A DNA stretch of 64,000 nt from Sclerotiophoma versabilis. Its lineage: Eukaryota > Ascomycota > Dothideomycetes > Pleosporales > Didymellaceae. The number at the start of each line of letters is the position of its first letter. The first letter of the stretch is position 1. Position numbers and translations under genes: made by a program. The notes beneath the pieces were generated by a model that worked only from the letters and a program-made list of their open reading frames with translations, was not told the origin of the DNA and ran no database searches. The DNA lies in contig JAAROD010000080.1 in NCBI GenBank assembly GCA_012274445.1, positions 1,488,001 to 1,552,000 of the forward strand, read 5' to 3'. This document shows, piece by piece, positions 45,187 through 57,359 of the stretch.

Positions 45187-46823
45187 CTAGATCGCAATAT
45201 CGATATCCAGATCCATACTCGCGATAAAGTCGTCATCTGTCTTTGGTTTCCTGAACGTCGGCAGACCCTTGCGCTCTGTCTTCTTCTTATCCTGCGGCTT
45301 CGGTGTGGTGGTTCTCGAAGAGGTATTATCGTCGCCGAACAGCGCATCAGTCTCGGCCTCCTCTCGTGCTTTCCTAGCCTCCTCCTCAGCGCGCTTGCGT
45401 GCTGCTTCCTTCTTCTGCTCCAACTTCTTCTGGCGCTGTTGTTCCAGTTGAACTTTCCGTACACGCTCCGCCTCCTTAATGCGGTTTATGCGGTTGAGTT
45501 CTGCGGTCTTGACAGCAGCAGCTTCTGATTGCGTCTGTATCCTCGGCTGAGCATCAACTGAGTTGCGGTGGAGAAGATGTTGGTACTGTTTCGCCTTTGC
45601 AATGCGAGCGTTGATCTCTGACTCAGTCCAGTGATGGTTCTGGAGGCTCTTCAGGTCGTCGTATTTACGCTCAAGGAAGGATTTGGTAGGGACTTTCGAG
45701 TTTGACTCCGCAAGTGATTGTTTGTAGACGTCGAGGTCTCGATCATCGAAGCGCTGGTTCGATAAGAACTGGAACTGGTAATCCTTCTTGGTTGACCCAT
45801 GCTGTGCAATGACATATTGGTCTGTCGCGATCTTCGATCCGTTCTTGCCCTCGAAGACGTAAGGTTTGCCTGTGTTGATACCTATGATAGAACTTTAGCG
45901 GAGTTCTTAGCAGTAGACGAATCAACATACCCTTAATTTGCGCCATCTTGTACATTGTCCGTCGTTGCGAGTCCTGACCTACACCGACACGGCCAAATGT
46001 ACCAGTAACAGCATCCTCGAAGCCTGGGTAGAAGCAGACCTCAGAGAAGAAACCACGGCCAACACGTACGGATTCGAAGTCACGAAGGGTAGCTGGCACC
46101 TCTTCGCGAGGCTTCGCAGGCGCACGGTCATCCCATTCGACATCGCTCTCACCGTCAGCATCGACGTCTGATGCACCGTCGTGGTCTGCTGAGCTCGATC
46201 TTCGGCGGTTGTTGCGGCGGTCGTTCTCTCGGTCTCTCTGCTGACCACGCTGCTCTCGGTTGCGCTTGTATTCCTCGAGCTTGTCGTTCACCCTGGCCTT
46301 GACCTTTGGCCGCCTGCTCTCCTCAGGCTCCTCCGAGTCGACTTTGCGTTTCCTGTCATTCTGCAGGTTCGCTGCACGCCGTGCAAGCTCGGCTGTGAAG
46401 TTGGCTCTGCTCATCTCCTCGGCACGTTGACCGAGAATCTCTTCGCGGTCGAGCTGCGACATGCCCATGATTCTCCTCTTGTCGGCCTCATCGATGTACT
46501 TGCCCTCAAGGGGGTAGGGCACATCGGCCGATCGTGCAGGCGGCTCATCGTCGCGGTCTGAGTCGGACTCTTCCATAGCATCTGAGCCTAGTGAATTTGG
46601 CGAAGAGGCTGCTGGCGAAGAGCTGGCGAGAGTCAGCGTCGTTCAGGAGGTGTCCAGGATCTGCAGGGAGGCAGGGCGGTCGCTGGACGCCATACTGGAG
46701 ATGGCACGCCGATGAAGATGATGGAAGCAGAGGAAAGGAGGTCACTCACGCCTCGCCTTCTTCAACGTCTGCTTCTTCGTCACCGCCAGCGAGGGCAAAG
46801 AGCTCGTCGTCGATATCAGACAT
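45187..46823 (-). CDS. RTF1: Paf1-complex subunit Rtf1
   Basis: Three exons: 46823-46750, 46622-45931 and 45881-45187, with introns of 127 and 49 nt; 486 aa. The acidic N-terminus (MSDIDDELFALAGGDEEADV) and a basic, Arg-rich middle precede the Plus3 domain at about residues 188-320. That domain shows TLRDFESVRVGRGFF, CFYPGFEDAVTGTFGRVGVG, MYKMAQIKGINTGKPYVFEG and ATDQYVIAQHG, and is split by intron 2. A long Lys/Arg/Glu coiled coil follows (RINRIKEAERVRKVQLEQQR), and the protein ends in an acidic tail. In other eukaryotes Rtf1 joins the Paf1 complex on RNA polymerase II and promotes H2B ubiquitination. It shares a 330-bp promoter region with COQ7 and is transcribed away from it. Confidence 0.93.
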
Positions 46824-47153
46824 GTTGAAGAGGATGTGGTCGAATTTGCGAAGAAGTGAGGATGGATTTCACGATTCGAATCGTGGAAAACGTGGCGCAA
46901 CAGAAGATGGCAGGCGAAAAGGCGTTCAGATCAGGGGCATGGAAGAGAGGTTGCAGCTCGAAAGTCGGGGAAACGAGGACGAAAGAGCTCGCTTGGCGCC
47001 CGGCGCGTCAACTCGACGCGAGTGGGTCCGCTAGCGCGGTGAGCTCATCGATGTGGCTACCACTTTGACTTGAACTTCACTTTGACTTGAACTTCACCTT
47101 GACACTTACTCTGCTACTGTACCAACACAAAAATAGAGTAACAGTAGCACAGC
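46824..47153. promoter_or_regulatory. Divergent RTF1/COQ7 promoter
   Basis: Only 330 bp separates the start codons of two housekeeping genes. Within it a 17-bp unit (CACTTTGACTTGAACTT) is repeated twice exactly and a third time in part (47061-47107), 50-90 bases upstream of the COQ7 start. No TATA box is seen, as is usual for housekeeping genes. Confidence 0.65.
47061..47107. repeat. 17-bp direct repeat upstream of COQ7
   Basis: Two identical 17-bp units (47061-47077 and 47078-47094) and a degenerate third copy. The unit carries TTGACTTGAACTT. It may be a regulatory site or replication slippage. Confidence 0.85.
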
Positions 47154-47984
47154 ATGTCCGCCCGACTTCTCTTGCCAAATACATTGGCCCGCAGCCATAC
47201 ACCAGTCCTCGACTTCCTCGCTCCCCGAACCGTCACATCATGCACATCATTGATATTGCGCCCGCGGCGGCGACACCAGAGCAGCGCAGCCCATGCACCC
47301 AGCAACTCCAACGCGCCTACACCAGATAGCGCCGCAACTTCAAACCTCAACCCACCCACCAACAATGCCACCGTCTCTTCCACACCACCCAAACCTTCCA
47401 AACCCATCCACGAGCTCTCCCAGGAGCAACGGGCCTTCCTCTCCTCCGCCCTGCGCGTGAACCAAACCGGAGAACTCGCCGCAATTCTCATCTATGCTGC
47501 GCAATCCCCGCTCCTCGTGCGCTCCCACCCGCACCTTCGCCCATTGATGAAGCACATGTACGACCAAGAAGCCGGGCACTATGCATTCTTCAACGAAGTC
47601 CTTTCCAAACATCGCATCCGTCCGACAGCCATGACACCAATATGGACTGCGGCAGCGAGCGTCTTGGGTTGGGGGACTGCGTTTTTGGGCAGGGAGGCTG
47701 CGATGGCGTGTACCGAAGCGGTTGAGACGGAGATTGGGACGCATTACAATGAGCAGGTCCGCGTGCTGCTTGATTGGGCGGGGAAGTGTGAGGAGAGGGG
47801 GGAGAGTTTGGGGCCGGAGTTGGAGAGCTTGGTGGGCGAGTTGAGGAGGATTAGGGATGAGGAGCTGGAGCATTTGGATCATGCGGTGGAGAATGATGCG
47901 AAGGAGGCTAGGCCCTACGAGTTGCTCACTGAGGGGATCAGGGCCGGATGCAGGGGAGCCATTTGGGTTAGTGAGAGAGTGTAA
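47154..47984 (+). CDS. COQ7: 5-demethoxyubiquinone hydroxylase Coq7, mitochondrial
   Basis: A single exon encodes 276 aa. Coq7 adds a hydroxyl group in the penultimate step of ubiquinone synthesis, at the inner face of the mitochondrial inner membrane. The first 85 residues or so are a targeting peptide and linker, rich in Arg, Ser, Thr and Pro. The di-iron carboxylate core has all expected ligand blocks: VNQTGELAAILIY, MYDQEAGHYAFFNE, CTEAVETEIGTHYNEQ and IRDEELEHLDHAVEN. The C-terminus ends with GIRAGCRGAIWVSERV, typical of the family. It is a little longer than yeast Coq7 because of the N-terminal extension. It converges with MRC1, whose stop codon is 137 bp away. Confidence 0.95.
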   Translation: MSARLLLPNTLARSHTPVLDFLAPRTVTSCTSLILRPRRRHQSSAAHAPSNSNAPTPDSAATSNLNPPTNNATVSSTPPKPSKPIHELSQEQRAFLSSALRVNQTGELAAILIYAAQSPLLVRSHPHLRPLMKHMYDQEAGHYAFFNEVLSKHRIRPTAMTPIWTAAASVLGWGTAFLGREAAMACTEAVETEIGTHYNEQVRVLLDWAGKCEERGESLGPELESLVGELRRIRDEELEHLDHAVENDAKEARPYELLTEGIRAGCRGAIWVSERV

Positions 47985-48120
47985 AAATGCTATAATGAGC
48001 GCAGTGTTGTATGATATAACGATAAATGTCTTGGTGGAGATGTAAAATATATATCCGAATGCTTCAAACTGTCCATCGCTCTGAACACCACGCTAGAACG
48101 CCATTGATCTCTAAACACAA

Positions 48121-51100
48121 CTACTCAAACCCTCCACTCAAGTCCCCCAACACACTCCTCATCCCACCTTTCTTCCTCGCACCATCCACCTTTTTCTTGA
48201 GAACCTCCTTCCTCCGCTTCTCCTTCTTCTCCAACAATGCCCTCCTCTCCGCCTCTCGCGCCTGCGCATGGATGTTGCTCTTCCCCGTACCACCCCTCCG
48301 CACACTTCCTTCACTACTCTGGCTTGTCCTCTGACTCTCGCTCCTCTCACTGGCCACAGACAGATTACTAGTCGCTTGGCGGATGAGACTCGGTACCCTG
48401 AATCCCGGCACCGCTGCCCCACGGGATGGAGAGTGGAATGCCATACCCCCTGCACCGTCTTGCGAATCCTCCATTGTAGCCTGCCGGCTCAGCGTGAGTC
48501 GGTCGACAACGGCTTTGCGCACCGGCTTGTCTACAATCTCCAGCTCAGAGTCAGAATCAGACAAGTATTGGCTGTCAGGCACCACAACGCGCGAATCCTC
48601 GAGCAGTTCGGAGACGGAGTTTTGCACGTCGGCCAGGGTGATTGGGCGCCGTGCAAGACCGTTGTCGGTGCGGCGCAAGTTGGGTGGTGGACGGTTCTCT
48701 TTCTGAGATGAAGAAGGGGATTTGCGCTTCAATGGGTTAGGAGGAGGCATGTTCGTGGCCTCGGTCTGGGAGTCTGGAACCACCAATTCGACCTCTTCCA
48801 CACTGTGATGCGGCTCTTGAGACTGGGACTGTGAGTCTTCAGCATAAATGCTCTTCGGTTCGGGTATCTCAAGGAAATCGTAGTCCGCATCATCTGCAAA
48901 GTCCGCCAGCGTCTTGAAGAAGGCTTGCTGCTTGGGGTTTCCAGCAATCTTGCCTATGTTCTCATCGCTCATGAGCGCTTTTTGCATGCGCGCAAAATCG
49001 GCTCGCTTCCTACGCTGTCGTATTTCGGCTTCGTCTTCGCTATCGGACATGTCAAATGCGTCGCGGCCGGCGCGCTTGCGGAGGCCGCCGTTCATGAGGT
49101 CCTTGTAGAGTTGGTTGATGTTTTTTTCGTCGTCCTTTTTGGACTTGTCACTATTTGAAGGTTAGCAGTGTGTGGCTAGGATGGCCAAGGGAACTTACGC
49201 GTAGAAAGCTGCGAGCTGGCGCTCGTCAACCTTGACGTCGTTGTGGTCAATCATATTCTTCAGATCCTCGTCTTCTTCGCCACTATCATCGTCACTGGCC
49301 CCTCCAATACCAGCGTACTCGTCTTCAGATTCGTCGGCCTGCTCCTGAACGACGTCTTTCGCGGCACTGGTCTTCTTGTTGAAGTCGTCAATAGCCCTCT
49401 GCTTCTTCGCACCCTTTTGCATAGCGCGGAACGCATCTCTGTGCTTCGGTGGTCGTTGGATGTCATCTACATCACTCAACTCCGAAGCAGCGTCGATGAA
49501 ATCTTCCTCAACGTCGGAGAATTCATCAGCGTTTTCACGACGACCACGCTGTAACCTACCAGTCCGTTTTTTTATCGGGGACTCGGCCACAGACATCATT
49601 ACGGTCTCGACTGTTGAGGTTGGCGCCATGAAGCCAGCTGGTGAACGAGAAAAGGAGAACCCAGCATCTTGTGTGGGTTCAGGAGCTTCAGAGAACTGGG
49701 TACGTGAAGGACTTGGGCCAACCAACTGGCCAATACCCAAGCTGAACTCAAACTCGGCTCCAACTTGAGACTCTTTGCGCGGAGACACGAACAGCTGGCT
49801 GTTAGGTACAAGCGAGTCGTGTGTCTGGCTGAACGTGACGCCCGGTTGAGTATCCGGCAAGTTTCGCAGAAAGTCTAGAGAGTCTTGTTCGGGTTCCTGG
49901 CACGTTGCCTGCGTGTCGTCGAGATTTGCCATCGTTGAAGTGAACATTTGCGTAAGCCCAAGACTTGTGCTCGATTCGCCGAAGCCGAACGCAGCTTTTG
50001 CATCGTCTTGAGTTGCTTCCTGACTGCGCGAACCAGGCTGTGTTGCTTCATTATCGCTCTCATCTTCGTCATCGACGACTCTTCGAGCTCGCTTGGTGGC
50101 GAGCTTGCGCGCAGGAGCACTAGGCTCATCCTCATCGTCAGCCAGCTCGTTGACTTGAGGCATAGGCGTATCCTCGGCTTCAGCGTCCGCATCCTCCTCA
50201 GCGGCTCGATCAATCAAGTCATGAGATTCGTCTGCCTCTGCGGCACCATCATCCTCCATTGGCTCATCTTCGGAGCCAGAGAGCTCGAGTTGGGCCTCTG
50301 CATCCTCTTCCTGATCCTCATCATCCCCTTCTGCAGCATTCTCTTCACCGCTGCCGACATAGTCTTCGTCCGATTCATCACTAGAAGGAAGTTCGTCGAT
50401 AGGCTCACCATTGGCTTTCGCCTGTCTCTTCTCCAGCTTGGCAAGTTTGAGATCTTCCTGCCGTTGCTTCTCGAATTGAGCCACCATATCTTCGACCTCC
50501 ATCTGATGCTTATCTCGCTCCTCGGCAGTCTCGATATAAATACCGCGACGCTTGAGCTCTTCGATTCTCTCTTCGCGCACCTTCTGCGCCTGCTGGCGAG
50601 CTTTCTGAGCAAGGGAAAAGTGCATCTCACTACGGCTGATGGTTTTCGGTCCCTTGCGAGTATTTTTCGGAGATGTGAGATGTGCGAGGTGGCGGAGGGT
50701 CACAAATGAATTTGACTCGTCTTGTTCCTTCGTGCGTATCCGATCGAAGACAGCGAACCTGCTTTTCGGTACCGTCTTGGTGTCGTCGTCAGAGTCGGAC
50801 AGCTCTACCATGGTATCGTCTGAAGGCTCAGCAGTCTGTATCTGAGCACGCTGGACAGTCAACAACTGCCCCTGAATTGGCCAAGATCGTGTAGGAAGGT
50901 GTGCGAACTCCGGAGCGCGACCTTTGCCCTTGTCCACCTTGGAGGGTATAGGCGTAGTGTCGTCCGCTTCCGTAATAACTGTCGCTTTCGGCGTTGTGCT
51001 GCCTCTTTCAGTCGTGACCTTCTCGGTAACATCATCCCGATGTGGTGGGCTTGTGGGTGGTGTGTCATGTATCGGTTGTGCTTCTACGTCCGACGACACA

Positions 51101-52020
51101 AGCGCTGCGGCCTTTTCTGGGGTGGGTGGTGATGTGATCGTGTCCTCGTCTGTTGCATTGAAGCCGAATTTGGTGAACAGATCCTTTGTCGAGTATCTCT
51201 TCTTCGTCTTGGCCTGATGAGTGAGTTGCATGTTCCGGCTGATTCGTTGCTGGTCGCGAGCCATGGCTTCCAAAGCCTTCTTGCCTGCCCGTCGAGTAGG
51301 CTTGGACTGCTGTGTCAACCGCCTGTCGACTTCACCATCGGTGTCACTATCTGCATTTTGACCTGACGAGCGCTTAGACGCCTTCTGTTGTGCCAGTTGG
51401 GTTGCTTCTTCCGTTTGCTTCGCCAGTCTTTCGGCTCTGATACGCTTGACGCGTTCTTGTAGGTCGGCGGCAGACGCGCGTTGTGACGGCTGATCGGAGT
51501 CGGAACTAGCTGAAGGTCGGACTAGCGATCGTTTTTTTACTGGCGATGGGCCTGGGGATACGAAAAGCCCAGGAGATGACTGGCGTGATCGGACGCTTGG
51601 TGGTGATGCGTGGGGACTCGATGACTTCTGCTTTTCTGCTGTGGACTTGCGGACGGGTTTCCGTACTGGCATTGACTCCTCCTCGTCGCTTTCAATGGCC
51701 GTGGCCAAGACAGGTGCCGCCTCTTGTGCTTCTTGCTTTTGTGGTTCCTTCTTAGCCGCCAGCCGCTGCTTCATGCGCTGATACGCGCTCTCTGCGTCGA
51801 CTTCTTCTGCTTCGGGTGATTGGCTTCTGGGTTGAGGCCGTGATTCGTATGATTGTTTGGTGATGGCGGTAACAGGTACATCCTCGGGATCTGAAGCATC
51901 ACTCGCAGAGTCCGCGCTGCTTTCCGAGGTGTCGCTCGAATCTGATTTTCGTAGAGCTGCCAACAGCTTGGTTCGAGGGTTTGAAAAAGCAGCCGTGGCG
52001 CCCGACGGTGTTGTCGACAT
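48121..52020 (-). CDS. MRC1: Mediator of replication checkpoint, Mrc1/Claspin
   Basis: Two exons, 52020-49199 and 49150-48121, with a 48-nt intron (GTAAGT, CTAAC, TAG); 1283 aa. The protein is highly charged and largely disordered. The conserved Mrc1-like segment spans the exon junction near residue 940: VDERQLAAFYADKSKKDDEK, NQLYKDLMNGGLRKRAG and DMSDSEDEAEIRQRRKRADF. Many SQ and TQ dipeptides (Mec1/ATR-type phosphorylation sites) are scattered through both halves, for example TQPGVTFSQTHDS and SQSQSQEP. Mrc1 travels with the replisome and passes stalled-fork signals to the Rad53/Cds1 kinase. The ATG at 52020 (MSTTPSGATAAF) is preferred to an in-frame start 45 bases upstream. Sequence upstream contains G1/S-type promoter boxes. 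Confidence 0.92.
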
Positions 52021-54506
52021 ATTGAATATGGAATGGCTGCGTAGGGATACTATGCGTATATGCAATCGCGACTGACTTGACGCGATCTTTTCGCGTACAA
52101 GTATGTAATTAGGTGTGAAGAGCAGGTGTCAATAACAGCAAAAGGGTATAAAATCGAGCAGCACTTGCTGGGCCTGAGTAACAATGACAAGAATGACGGT
52201 AATTGGTAAGTGTTTGATGTGCAAATGGTCGTGGCGGGGAGAGCTTGAGCATCAAAGTGGTTTCTACGCGGGCGCGAACGTGGACGCGACGCGACTTGGC
52301 TAGCCCGTTTCAGTCAAGCGCGCCTCCAATCTTCGTCTCGAGTACTCGTTCTCCCCCACCACCATCATTACCATATGTGAATACGATCGAATTTCAACAC
52401 AGCTATTCCATTCGGACTTTTCTGAGCACCTTTATCAGACGGTCATCTAATGTACCGCAAACGACCTGCTCTATCACAGTACCACTGCAAGTACTTGTGC
52501 CCTGCCGCTTGTCCCGAGTATTTGTTCGAAATCATCCCCCCTTTCTTTACACAAATTCATTGGCAACAGCCGTTGAGTGATCGCCCTCGTCGCTGATGCG
52601 CTTCAAGTTTTGGTCGGGCTCATTAATTCAATGGCCGTATTCTCACCACAACCCATCAGTCCCAATGTGCCACACTTGGTCTGATCGACGTCCGATTGAT
52701 ATTCGTTTACCACCACGCATAATAAAGTGGTCAAAGACTGCCGGCGTCAATGGAGTGGAGCCTCTTTGATGGGCCGTATTCCACGGACTTAATGACTCCT
52801 ATATGCTTCCAAGGTTTCGAGAGTCATTCACCTGACGACCGGACATCTCTTATACCCACAGGCTGTGAGGCTATGCTAGCTTTAACGCCATTGAGATCGT
52901 CAGGGTTTTTGAGTTCAGCAGTTTTTTACCGAAAAAAGCCATGGTGGTGGTGCAGGAAATTTGATCTGCTGAATTACGTTAAACCTTCTGGCTCGCGGAC
53001 ATCTACAGCATTCGTATCGAGAACTTTATCCACGCACCTCGCAGCGTATTCCAAAACATGCTGTCTGGCTTTTGTAAAGACGCGTTCGTATATGGCTGCG
53101 CCAGGTCTGTAGCATATAATCTCCGTGCACCTCGGCTCTAGATGCTGACACAGCTATTTGCTCGTTCTCGCTTCAGTGAACGATGTTTCATGTTTCCGCC
53201 CTCTAATCTTGGTCAGGCAAGGACCTCTGGGCTTGAAAAACGTTACCCTGTCTCGCTGATAGAGTTCCCCATGCTGTTCTCGAAATAGCATCTGCTCAAC
53301 AATCTATCTCGGAAGACTTAGAATCGCAAAGTCAAAGGCTGCTACCAGCATTGCTTTTCCGAAGTCCTATCGATAGTGCAAGGAATCGGGACCGGAAGCA
53401 GATCCTCAACTACTTAATCCATCCACCTGACGTGGAGTGCATACATTTACGTCCGTCTTGCGCCCCAAGTATGACGACAGTTGGTGGCTGTGAGCAGGGG
53501 GCGGCTCGCTGACTTGACAACACATCGTGAGATCTCCTCATGTCAGGTACGGCATTTGGTGATGATCATCTGTTGACTGGCACGCTTAAGGGATCATGCT
53601 GTTCAAGACCCACGAGGTGCCTGCAGTAACCTCTGCTACACCCCCAGGTCCCAGTGCATCCTACCATGTAGATCTAAGCCTCATCTGAGGTGCGTCTTCA
53701 ACCATGGGCACGCGTCCTGATACGGGCTTCTGGCCAATCCCGCACTTGCGCATCGTTGGTGCGCCACAGTGTGGGGGGCTAAACCGGCGCCCTTAGTTCG
53801 CGAAAACAATGCAAGGCCCCAGAATTCATCGCAACAACCAGCAAGTTGATCCGCAACTCGCAAGGCTGTGAAGAAGCTGAGAGCGTGGTACGATGATTCT
53901 AGTCGCCTAACACGATGGGCGACAAGAACAGAACATCCCTTCTGAGTTTAGTGTCGTTTCACAATGCTCGCTCAGGGGTAGGATTTGAAGAACCGGAGCC
54001 CAGCGGCGCTACCGCGGCCGTCCTGGCGATCGCTCAGGTACATTGCTCGCGTTCGCCGTTGCGTGTGATGGGCCTGGAGGGTTGGCAGAAGGAAATTGAA
54101 GTTCTCAAGCAACCGAAGTGTTATCAGAGCGGCACAGCCTTACTATAGAGAACTGTGTACTATATTTACGAAACCCTGCGCGGGATTGATGACTGCCTGC
54201 ATGCCTGCAGCGCCAAGTGGTTTCATCCGGACCCTCTAGGGCTTGTTGAAACGATCTCTCCTCTAAACAAGAGCCTTCCGCCTCCTCCGCTCGGGAGATT
54301 AGACGATCAATGTCTTCCTGACGGCCTGAGTTCCGAGCTTGTCCCTGTCCAACCGTTCTGACAAAAGCGCCGCACCTTCTCGAACGCTTCCATTTCGCGT
54401 CCGCCTGTCCCCCCTTTCGCTGCGACACCAACACACCGAACTTGCGACGGCTCGCCAGCACCAGATTCGTGCATGATATAGGCCTCAACGCGCGGATCTG
54501 GAAAAT
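52021..54506. other. Intergenic between MRC1 and the zinc-finger gene
   Basis: No gene is supported. The first 300 bases form the MRC1 promoter side, with several ACGCG/GCGCGAA elements. A 120-codon plus frame (52750-53112) and a 161-codon minus frame (54105-54590) have no family features; the latter overlaps the start of the zinc-finger gene. Confidence 0.5.
52088..52096 (-). promoter_or_regulatory. MCB/SCB-like box upstream of MRC1
   Basis: ACGCGAAAA on the minus strand, about 70 bases upstream of the MRC1 start codon. This matches the core bound by MBF/SBF cell-cycle factors in yeasts (ACGCG, CGCGAAA). Further ACGCG or GCGCGAA elements lie at 52266-52290. Function is inferred. Confidence 0.5.
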
Positions 54507-56467
54507 ATGGAGAACGACGACCCTCAGCTCTACCAATATGGCACCCCTCAGCCCAGCAATTCCTTCAAGCGCCCGCGCCGCAGTCTTCAAAGCTCCATGC
54601 CCTTGAGTAGCGTGTCCGAAAGCGCGACGTCGTCACCTCGAATTTCCGCCCATGGCTCGCTCAACCCTACCGTCATTGATCATATTCATGGCTTGAAACA
54701 CCTCGACGACCAGCAGATCCTGATGTTGCTGCAGGCGGCGCGTAATGGAGGTGCGTGTCAACACATCCCTGGCTTCGCGCTGGCTCACTCTTGCACAGAT
54801 GGCATGCGAGTGCCTGACAGGTCGTCCATGATGTCGACTTCGACATTAAGTAGCCGTGCATCATCTTATCTGAGTGTCCCTTCTAGCAGAGTGCCGAGCA
54901 TGATGTCGGACCCTCGCTCATCGATCGCTTCAACCGACTCGTCCTTCACCCACTACAGCGCCGCCTCTTCGCGCATGTCTACAGCATCCTCTCGCCTTTC
55001 TACCATCTCCACCGCATCGACACCGGCCCCGAAGAACTTTGCTTGCACGTTTTGCGACAAAGCTCTCAAGTCAAAGCCGTACTGGAAGTCACACGAGGAA
55101 GAGTTCCATGAGCAGAGGCTCACATGGCGCTGTCCGGACTGTGAGCAGATCTTTCACGCTGGCAAGCGTTTCCGTGAACACCACACAAAGCTTCACGTGC
55201 GTAACATCTTGTTTTTCTTTGATGGCTTCACGCTGACCATGAACAGGGATGTGAGCATTGCAAGCAACCAAGGGAGAGCGGACAGCCTACCAGCAGAAAG
55301 GCCTCGCCGTGTGTTAAGAAATACGAGATCGTTATGCACGACAAGGACGCTTGGGGATGTGGCTTTTGCGCTGCATTACTGACCACCTGGGAAGAGAGGT
55401 GCGAACATATTGCGTTGCACTTCGAAGAGAAAGGAGGGGTCAAGTGGAACTTCACCAACGTTATCCTCGGATTGCTAAAGCAGTCTGATGCCGCGCATGC
55501 GTGGAACACGTTATTGACTCAGCGTCATGGGGACGAACAAAACTGGCCAAAGTTAACATGGGAGTCAAAGAAGTGCAACCGCCTGCGATACAAATTGGAA
55601 ACAAAGTGGCACACCAGTGCTTTCGACATCGAGAAACTGGTTCAGGACACTTACGACCTAGCCGAAATCGAACCAAAGGACGCTGTTGATTCCGCACCAG
55701 AGATGACGCCTGACGCTTCAGAGCCCAACGACTCTGCTCACAGTGAAATCGTCGAGTTCAAACTAGAGACATCTGATTTTGGAAACGAATCAAGATTACA
55801 GAGCTCCCATGGAGTTCCACAAGACCAGCAGATGATGGACTTGGATCCTGTCGACCCACCGCAAGTCATGCACCATCAACAGTCTTTCCAACAGAGCCAA
55901 TGGCCTGTCAGTTCCGACATGTCTCAGGCTCACTTGACTGCTGATGCAAGTATGGGGGCGTATGGAGGCTACAATACGAGTATGGCAGCCATGTCGGCCT
56001 CATTTACGCAGCCGATTCCACAACAGAGCTTTCAACAGCAACAAACGTGGCCGAACACCGATTTTGTCTCGACACCGGACCTCATCAACTTCCAACAACC
56101 GACATCGTACATGAACTACCAGCAGCCAAAGGAAGTTGTCTCTGTGCCAACTTCACAGTATGCCAATTTCGCTCACTACCCCCAACAACAACCTCAACAG
56201 AGACAGAGTGTTCCTCCGAACTTCATGCAACATTCCAATAGTAGCGCGTCATCCTCTCGAAAATATGTCCCAAAGCTGGTCAACATCTCGAACTCGAGCC
56301 ATCGAGCCATGCACCCAGATCAGCAGCCACCTGCACCTCCGCCCAAGGATGAGTCACAAGGCAATCGTTTCTCGAGGATGATCATGCGAAGGAAGCCAAG
56401 CAATATATCACAACATAGTGGTCATAGAGACACCATGAACTGGAACAATGAGATGAACTGGGGATGA
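54507..56467 (+). CDS. C2H2 zinc-finger protein, putative transcription factor
   Basis: Two exons, 54507-55196 and 55247-56467, with a 50-nt intron (GTGCGT, CTGAC, CAG); 636 aa. The first 175 residues are Ser-rich and disordered. Finger 1 (about 178-200) is FACTFCDKALKSKPYWKSH followed by a second His. Finger 2 (about 206-230) is WRCPDCEQIFHAGKRF then HHTKLH, with its last His at the exon junction. A GCEHC pair follows directly after the intron, and a third finger-like block WGCGFCAALLTTWEERCEH lies near residue 265. A folded, charged region (to about 370) is followed by a Gln/Pro-rich tail (QQSFQQQQTW) like a fungal activation domain, and a basic C-terminus. Likely a nuclear regulator; targets unknown. 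Confidence 0.87.
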
Positions 56468-57359
56468 CATGATGGTCTCTCTAGCACTTCTCCTGCTCAT
56501 ATCAGAACTTGTCCACGCACATGCGTTGCCCATGGCCAAGACCACACCTCACTGAGAAAGTGATCCCGAACCTCGTGCCAGCGACGGCTCGCCTGCCACC
56601 ATGCCGCGCCGAACTGAGCGAGCTACATGTCACCACAACGGAGCTGTACTCTTCATATTTCCTATCGTGTCTGAGTTTGGAAGCAAGGTATACCCATAAT
56701 GTAGCGTTGTTTACGGTTTTCCTATCATCATGTTTCGGTCTGCTCGAAAGACATTTCTTACTGTTATCCTAGTGTCTGCATCACATATCTCTCCTACCGC
56801 ATTGTTCAGCATCTTATTCCACGCAGCGTCTGGAGCAATTGACGTAATGAGGCAGGATGGCTTGGAGTTCGAAGGCGAAGCCTACAGATGATCATACAGT
56901 ACTCTGAATCTTTCTTAGATAATGTAACATTATTTGCGCATCAGCAATATCGAATATCTCTTACACTCGTTTTGGCATTGAGAATAAAGGCCTGACTAAT
57001 TGGGTGGACTATCACACTTGCGGAGCCGTTGCCGCCTCGAGCTGCTTGTTTAGTCGATAGGGCGTCCCTACGCCCGGACCATGCGTCATCTTTCCTGATC
57101 GCCTCCGAACATAAAGTCACAAATTCCTCGTGTAGCCGGAAGCGTACCATCGACGTTCGTGATCTGGAATCACGCGTACTCTTGTCAGCAAGGCAACACA
57201 CGTTCTGAGTACAAATATTACCTCGCTATATCGATTTATGCTCTGGACCTCGCCCTCCTCGTGCTGCATTGCCTTCGGCTGTTTGCATTCCTTTAAAAGC
57301 GCTAATTGAATACAACCTTCACAACACGTTCGACATCCCTGTCGGGAACCACCGCAAGC
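56468..57359. other. Intergenic between the zinc-finger and MOSC genes
   Basis: This holds the 3' end of the zinc-finger gene and the promoter of the MOSC gene. Frames stay under 90 codons and none is recognisable. Confidence 0.55.

Noticed and set aside
52750..53112. 120-codon plus frame
   Set aside because: Isolated, no recognisable domain, no supporting splice or promoter signals.
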